Made by a program: the position numbers and the translations under genes | Source: Gonapodya prolifera JEL478 | Lineage: Eukaryota; Monoblepharomycota; Monoblepharidomycetes; Monoblepharidales; Gonapodyaceae | Assembly: GCA_001574975.1 (NCBI GenBank) | Contig: KQ965752.1 | Coordinates: 314,802-378,801 of the forward strand | DNA: 64,000 bases | Reading direction: 5' to 3' | Shown: piece by piece, positions 1-10,484 of the stretch | How positions within the stretch are numbered: the first letter of the stretch is position 1 | Layout: each line of letters begins with the position of its first letter | The notes under the pieces: generated by a model | What the model was told of the DNA's origin: nothing | Seen by the model: only the letters and a program-made list of their open reading frames with translations | Databases searched by the model: none

Positions 1-1719
1 CAGAAGAAGATCATGTAGGCGGGTGAGTACTGTGTTCCCTGAAGAAGTAAAAGTGAACACGATTAGTCATGTCACAGCGGTGGGAAACCGAGTCGACCTT
101 CCGGCAAGTGCCAACCCCTGCACCTGCGCGTCAACGTACCGCGATGGACCCTACCACATACACGACGGCCGCTCCGGTGACGAAGATGAACAGATACATC
201 CCTGACGTGCTCGGATGGAGGAAAAATACCCCGCTTATGTAGACGAGGATGTAGAAATAGAACACGTTGAGAACGAGGACGAGAGAGGTGAGTTTGAGCA
301 AGACTTGGAAGACGTGGATGAACGAGTGTCGGACTGCTCTCCCGGTCAAAAGCCAAGGCCAGCGGCCGCAAGAGCAAGAACAAGATCAGCATCCTCATTT
401 GGAATTAGAGTTTCGATTCCAACCACGAACGACTCACGCTTTGATTTCGGGTCGGCGCCATACCGCCAATAGATCCTCCAGCCCAAGTGGAAGTAGAGGC
501 GGAGATCAATAAGAATCCACGCGACACCCGCGGCCACATCGACGACGCTGTTCACGATCGTGATGTTGCGCACGCGGTCATTCAAGATCTGGATGGGGAG
601 ATCGGGAAAGGTTCTTTCGTAGTCGGCGTGGATGGAAATCTCGTGGACGGTCACGAGAGCGGAGAGGACGATGCTGGCGAGGACTAGAAGCGCGTGGCCA
701 ATCCTAGTTAATGAGTCCGGATCATTGGCTGACGGGCAGAAGGTGTGGTAGCGCCAGAGGATTTCACGTACATTTCGAACTGGTTCCCTGTCGATATTGC
801 GCTTAGGTAGATCCAGAAGCGAAACAGGGACACGCCAAGGCAAGAGAAGAGGAGGAGAGTCAAGCTGGGTAGATACTCATACTCCTGTGTGTGTGAAAGA
901 AGCACGAGGAGATCGGCACGGGTTCTGAAACGAAATGGGAACGGGGGGCAGTGACTCACCGGTATATTGGAGGAGTTCTTCAGGATTATCCGCTCCAGTG
1001 TCCCGAGGGTGGCCGTAACAGCGGATGCAAATACCGTGGTGCACAGTGTTTGTAGTATAGCCAGAGATATGCCAGACATCAACGCCCATCGTGTGGTCCG
1101 GGGGATCTGTTACGACCGGACAGCTTGAGTTCGAACACATTTCCAGTAACACAGCTCAGACACCTACTATTTCGTCCTTCAGGAGGCCAGTTCTGGCCGA
1201 CGGCGCCTTGTCCGTTGAACTCTTTTGGGGTCTCTTCCGAAGTGACGACCCAAAGCCAAAAATATCCCCTGGGGCCAGATCTTCGTCAAAGTCCAGTACG
1301 CTAGGCGCGGAGGCGCGTCGACCACCACTGCTAACACCACCGCTGCGGAAAGTCTGTGCTAATGGTGGAGATTTAGAGTTTGCTGTGCGACCAGCAGAAG
1401 TTGATTGCTGGCCGTCGTCCGAACGTCCCACTGGTGACGGGGCGAACGTTATTTCACTCCGAGTCAGAGTGCTAGGCGAAGCGTTTAATGCGGTGGTCGT
1501 GGAGTTCGGGGAAGTCGGCCGACGATCAGAAGAACTGTTCTGGCGATTTCGATTTTGGGTTGAAGTGTTCACCAGGGAAGAAATCCCTTCCAAGTTGGTG
1601 CCAAATTCAGGCAGCGATCCCAGCGTGGCGAACTGGCTGGCCTCGGAGATGGTGTTGTATCTGGACGAGAGAATGTCCGGAGTCGCGTCGGAGTCCGCGG
1701 CATCCGGATGTCCAGCCAT
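1..1719 (-). CDS. Multipass membrane protein with disordered N-terminus, 3' end off the left edge
   Basis: The start is the ATG at 1719 (MAGHPDAAD). The first exon (to about 1168, then a GTAGGT donor) encodes about 185 Ser/Thr/Pro/Arg-rich, apparently disordered residues. Later exons encode hydrophobic segments in order: SGISLAILQTLCTTVFASAV, a Leu-rich helix around 870-830 ending LFRFWIYL, IGHALLVLASIVLSALVTV, NSVVDVAAGVAWILIDL, LVLVLNVFYFYILVYISGVF and MYLFIFVTGAAVVYVV. That is six candidate membrane helices before a GTACGT donor near 139. An acceptor (TTCTTCAG) near 39 then leads to an exon that continues past base 1. A seventh helix beyond the edge would make this a 7TM protein, but I recognise no family motif. 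The exon joins are my inference from splice sites and reading frames. Confidence 0.6.
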
Positions 1720-2068
1720 GGCGCCGATCGAGTGCAAGCGAAACGCTGCTTTTTCTTCCAGTCCACTCCTTCCCTTCCTGGCGATGGTTGGAAAGAGTTC
1801 GGGCGAATGAAGGGTGTTTCCAATATGCTACGGCACTGCTAATGAACCGCCACACGACCACGCAATGGAGAACCTACTCAATATTGCTTCTTTTTACCAC
1901 GCGGCACAATTAATAACCAACAGAAGAAGATACTATCATTAAAATATCATGTCTTTCAAAGACCTCAAAGACACCGCACGTCCGCGCTGCGAAGATGCAC
2001 AATAGAGATCACCTGGCCAGCAAGGACCATTCAAATGAAACAATACTGCTCCTTAGATGAGTGTGTTA
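1720..2068. other. Intergenic, no feature seen
   Basis: This is the shared upstream/downstream spacer between the membrane-protein gene and the first F-box-like copy. Open frames here are short and show no family resemblance. I see no RNA gene or repeat. Confidence 0.4.
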
Positions 2069-3540
2069 TCAATATGGCATCTCGCGTCCATCCTGTCCTC
2101 CTGCTGATGAAGTCCTTATCATCTCAACCAACGCAATGGAACACCCCGCACTACCGCCAGCTTCTCCAGGTCCAGTACCAAGCCCCTCGTTGAACCTTCC
2201 TTGCACCTCTCCAGTATCTCGCCTTGTTTGATAGACGTCCGTCCACTGGTCGAAACCCTTCCGCACGCGTTCCATGACCTCCTTAATGACAAACGTTAAG
2301 CGGGTCGCTGCTACCACAAAAAGCTGGTCGACGAGACCGAGAATGGCGGCGTTGGCTCCCTCCAAGGGCTCATTCGGACGAATTAAGATGTTGAAAGATA
2401 AGTACGACCTCCTTCGAGCGTGGTGCGTGGTTGACGAGCCCGTCCAGCATGCGCGAGACTCTGTTGGAGTTGAGGCCAAGGTCTTCCAAATCCAGTGCAC
2501 TAATGGTACCGATTCTAACAGCGATCGATTCAAGTTGGCCGAAGTACTGGATTTGTTGCGGTGGCGCTGGTGTGGAGGGTTAAGGAGAGGTCATACAGGA
2601 TTTATCGGTAAACGACACATGTGATATCCGATGAAGACACCGAAAAACGCGGGCGAGATGTCGAATGTTCAAGTGCTCGCCAGCCTCCTCCAGGTCCAAC
2701 GGTATGCCGCTCGATTCCCGCAAGACTGTTATATTTCTCCTGAGTGCGTCAGGAATGCAGCAAATGAGCTCATCTGCGGACGCAATACTAGGTAATGTGA
2801 TTTCTGTTTCCAACGTGAGACGTTCGGGAACATGGCAAGCAGGATATCGAGTGCCGTTACATATTCCGATGTCTGGAATGATGAAAACTGATCCAAGCGA
2901 ACATTGATGCTACAGGATACCATTTTCGAACCTCAAAGCACGTTTCTGCCTGTAGGCAGGCGATGGAACGCACCCCGTGTTTGTTGACCAAGGCAGCAAC
3001 CTCTTCACCCACTTTCCTCACGCTCTGACCGTCCAATAAAGCACGAGACGGAAGGGTAAACAGCGAAACGTCTACGTGCTTGAACACGAAGTGAACGTCC
3101 CTCCTCAGCTCTACAAGCCGTTTCCTCGAGGGAGGGGAAATCGCCACTGCTTTTCGTCGGGTCATTTCCTCCAGAACTTCAACGCCCCCGCCGCCATGAT
3201 TTACAATTTCATTGATCTCCAAGTCGACCTCGATATCCGCACACGTCCATGTACCTGTTCCTGTTCTATCCGCGCTGGCTCTCGAAACTGATTCGAACAT
3301 GGACTTGACCCGGAGAGGATCAGGCGTCACCCCGAGATTAATCCTCTCACGACGCAATCTGACTGTGCAAATGATGGCGAGCAGGCGGTCGGGGCATCCT
3401 GGGATCGCTTGGCTCGAAGCATCCCAAAAGTGGCGCGAGAGGATCGGGACGGCGGAGTAGAATGTCGCTGGCGGAAGGAGCTTGAATATCGATACAGAAC
3501 TTCTACGGGATGCGATCGCGGCTAGGAGAGAGCGTGATTG
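2069..3540 (-). CDS. F-box-like/LRR-like family protein, divergent copy A2
   Basis: This is a member of a family found six times in this window. The N-terminal stretch near 3510-3400 reads KLLPPATFYSAVPILSR, then a segment ending AIPGCPD. It aligns with the F-box-like start of the better copies (SLPLEIHHRIFRL, then AIPGC). The middle segment carries TWTCADIEVDLEI. The LRR-like part near 2810-2620 corresponds to the family's IPEEIRRKVTTLSL / FPNLxELRDV segment, and near 2560-2410 to HLEVLHLxV / LKEVVLxY. The first exon lacks a clean in-frame MESLPLE start and the pieces lie in different frames, so either short introns or decay separate them. The family role is inferred: F-box-LRR proteins are substrate adaptors of SCF ubiquitin ligases. 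Exact exon limits are uncertain. Confidence 0.4.
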
Positions 3541-3639
3541 AATGACAGTGATGTGGTCTCCTTAAGTGAAGTAACAAAATGCATTTTCTTTTCAACATCT
3601 GCACACTGAATCGTTTTCGGACAATCGCGGAAGTGATGT

Positions 3640-4718
3640 GCGAAAGACAAATTTAACAGAGCATTAAAATTCAAATTCAACACATCATTGCCAACCTCTA
3701 CTCCAACAAACACGTACATTTTCGGACACATATCCGTGGATACTATCAACACGTCAACCAGCGCAACAAAACACACTTCTCTAGCGCCAACTTCTCCATG
3801 TCGAATATTAAACACATTGTCGCATCCTCCCTGCATCTCTCCAGAGTTGCACGTCTGGTTCGAAAACTTGCCATCGCCAATGTAGTGGCTTATGAACCGA
3901 CTCGAAAACTTCCTCAATCACAAATGCCGGGCGGGTCACTGCGCTTGTAAACAGCCATGAAGGACAGCGAGAATGGCGACAATTCCCCCTCCATATTCCA
4001 AGGACTCATCCATTTGATTTGATGGTTCGAAAACAAAAGACTAACTTCGTAATCGCACCACGTAAAAACTGATCCCAAGGAATGTCGATGGTTCGAAACC
4101 GTGACACCTCCATGAAATTTCCAGAATACCATTTTTGCATCTCGAAGCAGGTGTCCTGTTGCCTCACTGCCACATCATGCACCCAGTGCTTGCTGACGAA
4201 GGCTGTCAGCAGTTCCATAACTTTTCGCGCACTTTTACAGTCCAATGAAGGAAAGACCGGAGGGGAAGAGCATAGAGTGAAATCTGTATATTTGAAAATG
4301 AAGCGAACGTTTTTGGCGTTCTCGACGAGCAGTTTCCGGGCCCTCGTTGACTTCGTAACTAATTTTTTCCTGGACGATTCCTCGAAATCATCCACGCTAC
4401 TGTATTCCAAAATCTCACGGATCTCTAGATGGACTGCGATATCTGCACATGTCCATACAACCGTTCCATCCCTGCCTGACGAACTGCTTGGAACAGGCGC
4501 TTGAGTCGAAAGTGATCCCTTCTTTCTTCGTGAGTAACTTTCCCGAAACGCACTTCAACCGAACACTGACTGGCGAGCGAAAGGTCGGTACAGCCCGGGA
4601 TGGCCCGATTGGAAGCATCTCGCAGAGTATGGGAAAGGAATGGGACGACAGAGGAGAATGTTGTTGGAGGGATGAGTCTGAATATTCGATGTAAGACTTC
4701 GAGAGGGAGTGATTCCAT
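3640..4718 (-). pseudogene. F-box-like/LRR-like family, copy A1, frameshifted
   Basis: The start is ATG at 4718 (MESLPLEVLHRIFRLIPPTT), a clear F-box-like N-terminus followed by the family's AIPGC motif. Around 4500 the family-matching frame changes. The first frame ends near the segment HFRLKRLF, while the next homologous segment (TVVWTCADIAVHLEI, aligned with TWTCADIEVDLEI in copy A2) is in another frame with no convincing GT-AG intron between them. The piece at 4410-4010 covers the middle domain. A segment near 3850-3700 (SGEMQGGCDNVF, VALVDVLIVST) aligns with the end of copy A2 (TGEVQGRFNEG, IALVEMIRTS). This tandem arrangement and the shift suggest a decaying duplicate, although a sequencing error cannot be excluded. 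Confidence 0.5.
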
Positions 4719-6228
4719 GTGATGTTGTTTGTTGCTGCGGTCGTGCAACTTATGAACTGAAATGAGGTAACACAAACTAATAAATCAAAGAGCTCTTCAA
4801 CCCTCCCCAAAACATTATTAAAAATTTTCTCACATTTCAGTGGGAAGGGTGGTAGAGAACGGTTATCTAATACGAGTTCGACATCCCCCTAACATCCGAT
4901 TCCAATCTCCAAGTCGTCAGTCCGTGAGCGCATCGTGGGGGGCGACTGCCTGCCGCCAAGGATCGTCGGTATTGTCGAAGGTAATTTATACGATTTGATT
5001 TGGTGAACCCGCACGACCAGCAACCCAAGTCAGGCGTCGCATGAGACTCCAGGCCTGGTGCGTCGTGGATTAAATGAAGAGAGCTGGAAGAAAAGGTTTT
5101 CCACTACTGGCTTGTGAGCTCATTGTGACGTCTCGAGTCAATAGAGCTGAGCTTGCCAGATTTTTCCTGATTTGCGTTCAGTCTGAAGAGGAGGCGAAAC
5201 GCAACCATCAAAGTCACGCGGGCGACGCATTGGCTTGGAGACATGCTGAGGGAAACATGCTGCTTCGATTTCTCTGAATTTCTCCGCCATCGTGACGTTC
5301 TGCTGCGTCACATCTTCCGTATCTACAAATACAAACTACCGAAACCCCACCTGAGACGCTCCTATACTTTTTTAATTTTTTGCGAGACGTTCGGCCTTGC
5401 GATAGTATTTCTCGCAAAACTTGATATTATTGTACGCAAGCCTTCGGAATTGGCCCCCATTTTACGTTGGCCAAACGGGTGAGATGACCGTCCCACAACA
5501 CGTTGTTTCAATTTTCTAAGAATGAAACGGTCCCTCGGGATTCGGAAAATCGTTCTTCCAACCGCAACCTCAAACTGTGGCGCCGAGGGGCTGGCGCTTT
5601 GACGTACAAAAACACCGCCCTCCTTTTACTTTTAGTTCCAACTAAACTTCGCCTTCAGAGCGCGTCTCCGTCGGCCCCCAGGTCAACTGTCGACTCCCTC
5701 GTGCTGCGACAGCCATCGCTAAGCGCGCCTCGTGCACCAGTAAGCGCGACGCCATCTACGCCAGCATTATACCGCAGGTAAGGAGCCACTGGAAGAGGGG
5801 GATGGCGCGAAGGAACGACAAAAGAGGCTTTGAAAGCTGGCGTCTCGAAGTTGCAGAGGGGAAGACGTGTTCGCCAACGCTCCAAAAGAAGGAGGCTGTT
5901 AGAGCGCGGGAGATCTTTCACGAAGATCGCACGTTCTGTCCGACGGAACCCTATACCCCGACGCTCTACTACTGTGCGTTGCTGAGGCGGTGTGATAATC
6001 TCCCAGGAAAGCGCGTCGGAAGCGCGACGGCGTCCTCACGTACAAGTGGCCGCAAACGAAGCTCGACGCCATGGCGCACCAGATGGAAGGATTTCAAGAT
6101 ATTTCAATAGCTTTACGCTTTGTCAGGCGCATTAACCGTGGCTGGAATCTCGCTAGACCGCGTTCTCTGTTCCATCGCTCACCTTTCGGTTCCTTCCTTC
6201 AGCCCTTACCCATATTCCCACTTATACC
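4719..6228. other. Long intergenic stretch upstream of the NEK gene
   Basis: About 1.5 kb separate the F-box-like copy (leftward) from the NEK kinase (rightward), so the stretch should hold both promoters. Several short open frames exist, such as 5503-5781 and 5802-6110, but their Ser/Pro/Arg-rich translations resemble no family and lack splice-linked extensions. I see no repeat, tRNA or mobile-element signature. A pyrimidine-rich run just before 6229 is consistent with a fungal promoter/5' UTR. Confidence 0.4.
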
Positions 6229-7572
6229 ATGGCTTCCGTACTTCCTCCTAATGCTGCAACAGCGTCTGCGATACCATCCATGGCCCCCCCTTCCTCTGAC
6301 GCCACTCTGAACGACCAAACGTCCGTTACCCCAAACACTGGCGCTTCTCAGACAAACGGGCAGGCTCAGCAAGTGGTATACCACATCGAACGTAAAATCG
6401 GGAAAGGACAGTTTTCAACCGTGTACAGGGCCAAGAGGTCCGACGATGGAACAATTGTCGCCTTGAAACGTGTCCCTTTGGGGGACATGGTTGACGAGAA
6501 GGCGAGAGCTGATTGCATCAAGGAAATCGACTTATTGAAGGTAAGGAATTCTCTCAAAGCCTCCTTCGCAACGAACTAAGACCACTTCTCCCACAAAACA
6601 GTCTCTCGACCACCCCAATGTCGTCCGGCACTACGAGTCATTCTTGGAATCACGCGAGCTGGTTATCGTCCTGGAACTTGCCGACGCCGGAGACCTCGGG
6701 AAAATGATCAAGCACTTCCGCGCTCAAAACCGTCTTATCCCCGAGCGAACGGTGTGGAAGTACTTTGTGCAAGTTGCTGGCGGATTGGCTCACATGCACG
6801 ACCGACGTGTTATGCACCGAGGTGAGTCCAGTTCCGTTGCTCGCATGGCTATGCTTGTATTGACGCGATGCTTATTGCATCAGATATCAAACCTGCGAAC
6901 GTTTTCATCACAGCTCAAGGTGTTGCGAAACTTGGAGACTTGGGGCTCGGCCGGTTCTTCAGCCAGAACACCGTGGAGGCTCACTCGCTTGGTTAGTAAA
7001 CTTCCCACAAATTTTCGTGACTTCTGAGGTTCTCAGATGCTATCTCCCACAACAGTCGGGACTCCATACTACATGTCGCCGGAACGCATGGAAGAAAAGG
7101 GCTACTCGTTCAAATCAGACATTTGGTCTCTTGGCTGTCTTCTCTACGAGATGTGCGCCCTCCATTCGCCATTCTACGGCGACAAGATGACACTCTACTC
7201 GCTCTGCCGCAAGATCGAAGTTTGCGACTACCCCGAGCTTCCCGCGGACATTTACTCTCAGGAGGTTCGTTTTGGAATATCGTTAGCGTGTGTGCCCCGC
7301 ACCTAAATCCTTTCCAACATCTTCCAAAGCTCCGGTCACTTATCGCCTCGATGATCCAAAGCGACCCCGCTTCCCGCCCCGACGCGGAATTCGTATACCA
7401 GTACGCTCGTCGCATGTACGAGCGCTGTGCCGCTCAGAGGCCTTCAAGCGGATCGTCCAAGGACGCCGAGGGAAAGCCTATCAACAGGCCAGGAAGCGGA
7501 AGTGTCCACGCAGCGATGGTGGGCGAAGGCCCCGAAGGCGCAAGGGCTAGACTACCGGACGGTGCTCAGTAA
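6229..7572 (+). CDS. NEK6/7-type NIMA-related protein kinase
   Basis: This is a serine/threonine kinase of the NIMA family; NEK6/7 relatives act in mitosis and at centrosomes/basal bodies. Five exons with GT-AG borders: 6229-6540, 6602-6821, 6884-6991, 7056-7264, 7330-7572. A disordered ~45-residue N-tail precedes the kinase domain. Visible motifs are the glycine loop [10 protein letters not shown], catalytic lysine in [16 protein letters not shown] (codon split by intron 2), DLGLGRFF in place of DFG as is typical of NEK6/7, and [11 protein letters not shown], followed by [15 protein letters not shown] and [14 protein letters not shown], which are strongly NEK6/7-like. A ~60-residue Ser/Gly-rich C-tail ends at TAA 7570-7572. 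The neighbour DNAI2 is tail-to-tail. All catalytic residues look intact. Confidence 0.93.
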
Positions 7573-7913
7573 AAGATTCCTTGCAGGAGAAATGTGCTAA
7601 GGCGGTGAGCGGGAGAGCTTGAACATGGCGATTACTTTAATGGGAGAGCTGGTGGGCGGCGAGGGTAACCACGTACTTGGCTCCGAGAGCTTATGGACAA
7701 TTCACATACCGTTGCTTTTTCATGATCAACGTTGTTTTGTTGGATCGCATTTTGTTGTGAGGGTGTACGTGGAAGTGCTTACGTTTTTTACAGTCATACC
7801 TTATCTTTGCAACACAATACGTACAAGTGGATGTGTAAAAGTGTACCACGATTAGAAAAAAAGCTGTTTCTGTTTGATTCAATATTACACTGGTTGTTTC
7901 TAACGTTTCCACC
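7573..7913. other. Spacer between convergent NEK and DNAI2 genes
   Basis: These 341 bp between two stop codons must contain both 3' UTRs and terminators. The stretch is AT-richer around 7800-7900. No gene, repeat or structural RNA is apparent. Confidence 0.4.
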
Positions 7914-10341
7914 TCATTGCTCCCCCCTCTTCTCGCCCTCCTCAACTGAGACTGCATTCGGCTTCTTGACGATCCCCACTGTCGTCCAGAAATCCTTGTC
8001 CGCCTCCTCTAGCTCCTTCAGTAGTTCTTCGTCCGCATCCGCTTCTGCAGCAGCAGCAGCGCCGGAGCCGGGCCGCTTCCCCTGAGCTGCTGCTTGTTGT
8101 GCTTTGAGGCGCTTCTCTCGGGCGGCAGCTTCGAGGGTTTTTTCACGCTTGGCTTCTCGCTCGAACATCTGTGAGCACGGTCGTTGCGGTGCCAGGTATT
8201 GAAAGTATCGCATGAGACGGGATTATAGCGCCTTCCACTCACGGCGGACATGGTCTGTTTCTCGCTTCCTTGGAGCTTCGCGAGCCCCTCCGAGAGCTCG
8301 AGCACCGTTGTTGAGCCATCTCTCGATGCGACTGCAAGCAATTTGCCGTGGTCTTGAACCTTGACGCTGTGGATCGGGGATGGTGACACCTGTAGTTTTA
8401 TGCAGACAAGCTCGTTGAAACACCGGTGGTGACGTGACACGCTTTCACGGTGGACAAACCTGGACTGACACGACAGGGTCGCCCTGCTTGAAAGCCAGGT
8501 CCCACACGTCCACCGTGCCGTCCATAGATCCTGTGAAAAAGACTGCGGGTCGAGTCGGGCTCCAGCAAGCGTCGACGAGGTACGATGCAGCAGGTCTTGT
8601 GGACAGCAGGGGTGTTTTTATGTCCTCGAACCAAAGCTAGAAAATACACGAAGTTCTCAGTTAGTCGCTCGTAATTTTACCGAACCAATCAAGCATTGCT
8701 CAACAACACACAGCTGACATACCTTGGTAGTCCAATCACCCACGCTCAAGAAGTTTTTCGTGAAGAACGGATTCCTCTGGAGCGAGTATATCGGACCAAT
8801 ATGAGCAGGAACGACGTGCTGGATTCGCTCATTCGCGGACTTGGCCTTCTTGTTACAGAGAAAAATGGAGCCCGTCTCAGATCCCACCATGAACTTGGTC
8901 GGCTGGTTGTGGTTAGGCCAGAGGACGCAAGTCAGCGAGCTGATTATATTTCCTGGGAATGCCGCTTCAGCTCACCATGGTTGCTTCGAACTCCACCACC
9001 GTTCCACCCACTACCGTTCCATTCTTTTCAGGATCGAGCAACAGGCTCTCTGTGGGCGCGTCCATCTTGCGAATGTCCCACCACAGGACTTGTCCGTCCG
9101 TGGAGCACGAGAAGAACTCGGCTCCAGATTTTGATTGAACCCAAGATATACCATACACTGGGTCCCTGTGTGACTTGGCAACAGGTGTTGTGTCGGCGGG
9201 GTATGGTCCTTTCCGGGTGTCCCAGTAGGCTTGATAAGTGATATGGATGACAGTCGAACACAAATACGATATTCGTTTCGTCAGTAATCGACTTCGTTCG
9301 GGGTCTAGGTTTCATTTTGATCACAGCTCACACAAGGTTCCGCTGTAGCAACCGCCCACGAGAATATGAGGGTCTTTAGGATTGTACTTGAGGCAAACCA
9401 GTCCACTTCCTTGAGGCGTGAGCGTCTGATCAGGGGCGTTGGGGTTTTCTACATCCCAGATGTAGCTGTCGAGGCTTGCAGGGGTACTATGTTGGAACGA
9501 AAGAGGGCTGTAGGCGACCGCGAGCTTGTGTCCAGAATCGGGGTACCAGGATAAATGAGAAGCCGGTCTCGGTGTCGGTGCTGGATCGCTGTAACAAGGT
9601 ATTGATCTGGTGCTCCAGTGCAGCAAGCGCGTCTTGAGAAATTCCACCCACCGGAACACGTTGACAGACTTGGCGGACGCCGGCTCTGCGCAGAGAACGT
9701 CTTGATTGTCCAAGAAGTACTCCTGGTATATATCTATGGCGTTGTTTTGCTTGATACAATGCTCGACCGTCTAGTCATAATATGGTGAGTAAAAGCCGGT
9801 CGCTGGTTAGTCGGTCCCAGAACTCACTTCACCAAGCTCTTGAACAACCCTGGCGTAGTCTTCATCTTTTTCGATCTAATAGCGAATGGATGGTGACTTT
9901 TACTAACGAAGAAAGCTTCCACCTGCCGAAACTGTACACGAACTTTCTTTCGATAACGAATGGTGTGCTCTACATCCGTTGGATCGACATCCTTGGGCCA
10001 TCCGCCTTGCAAATGCAAAATACCATGGCTCTCGTAAGCCACGGATTCCGTGTTCGCATCGTGCTCTGATAAGTCCGGTCCCGCTTGCATTTCTGTGTTT
10101 GATGGATTCCTCACGACGAAATTCCGGGAAAGAGATGGGTCGGGTAGTATATTCGTCGACAATATCGTTTCCCTATCTCGGAAAAGTGGTTGCTTGCCGT
10201 ACTATTGGCAGCAAGAGCGGAGCGCCGGTATGGGAGCATATGATTGGAAGAACGTTGACGACCACTCGCTCCCATAAAAGCCATCATATAATGCAGTTTC
10301 ACCTCCTTGCGCTTCCTTTGGTAGACATAGACGATCTCCAT
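7914..10341 (-). CDS. DNAI2: Axonemal outer-arm dynein intermediate chain 2
   Basis: This is the WD-repeat intermediate chain that anchors the heavy chains of the outer dynein arm to axonemal doublets and is needed for flagellar beating. The start exon (10341 to about 10303) encodes [13 protein letters not shown], the family's hallmark N-terminus. The next exon starts [11 protein letters not shown] and includes [32 protein letters not shown] and [19 protein letters not shown], all close to animal DNAI2. Later exons carry WD repeats with landmarks [84 protein letters not shown] and [16 protein letters not shown] Lys/Glu/Ala-rich coiled C-tail ends with TGA at 7914. About nine exons can be followed with good GT-AG sites. 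Its presence implies a motile flagellated stage. Confidence 0.95.
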
Positions 10342-10484
10342 CCTGCTAAATGCGATTCCGCAAAGTGTCAGTCAATCTTGTGTCCGAAGTCACTCTCGAG
10401 TCTCTCTTTTCCAACCTTTCGCCAGTTCGAACAAGGAATTAGCGCCCGTTATTATTGATAGCTTATCCAAAAGACATGCTATGT

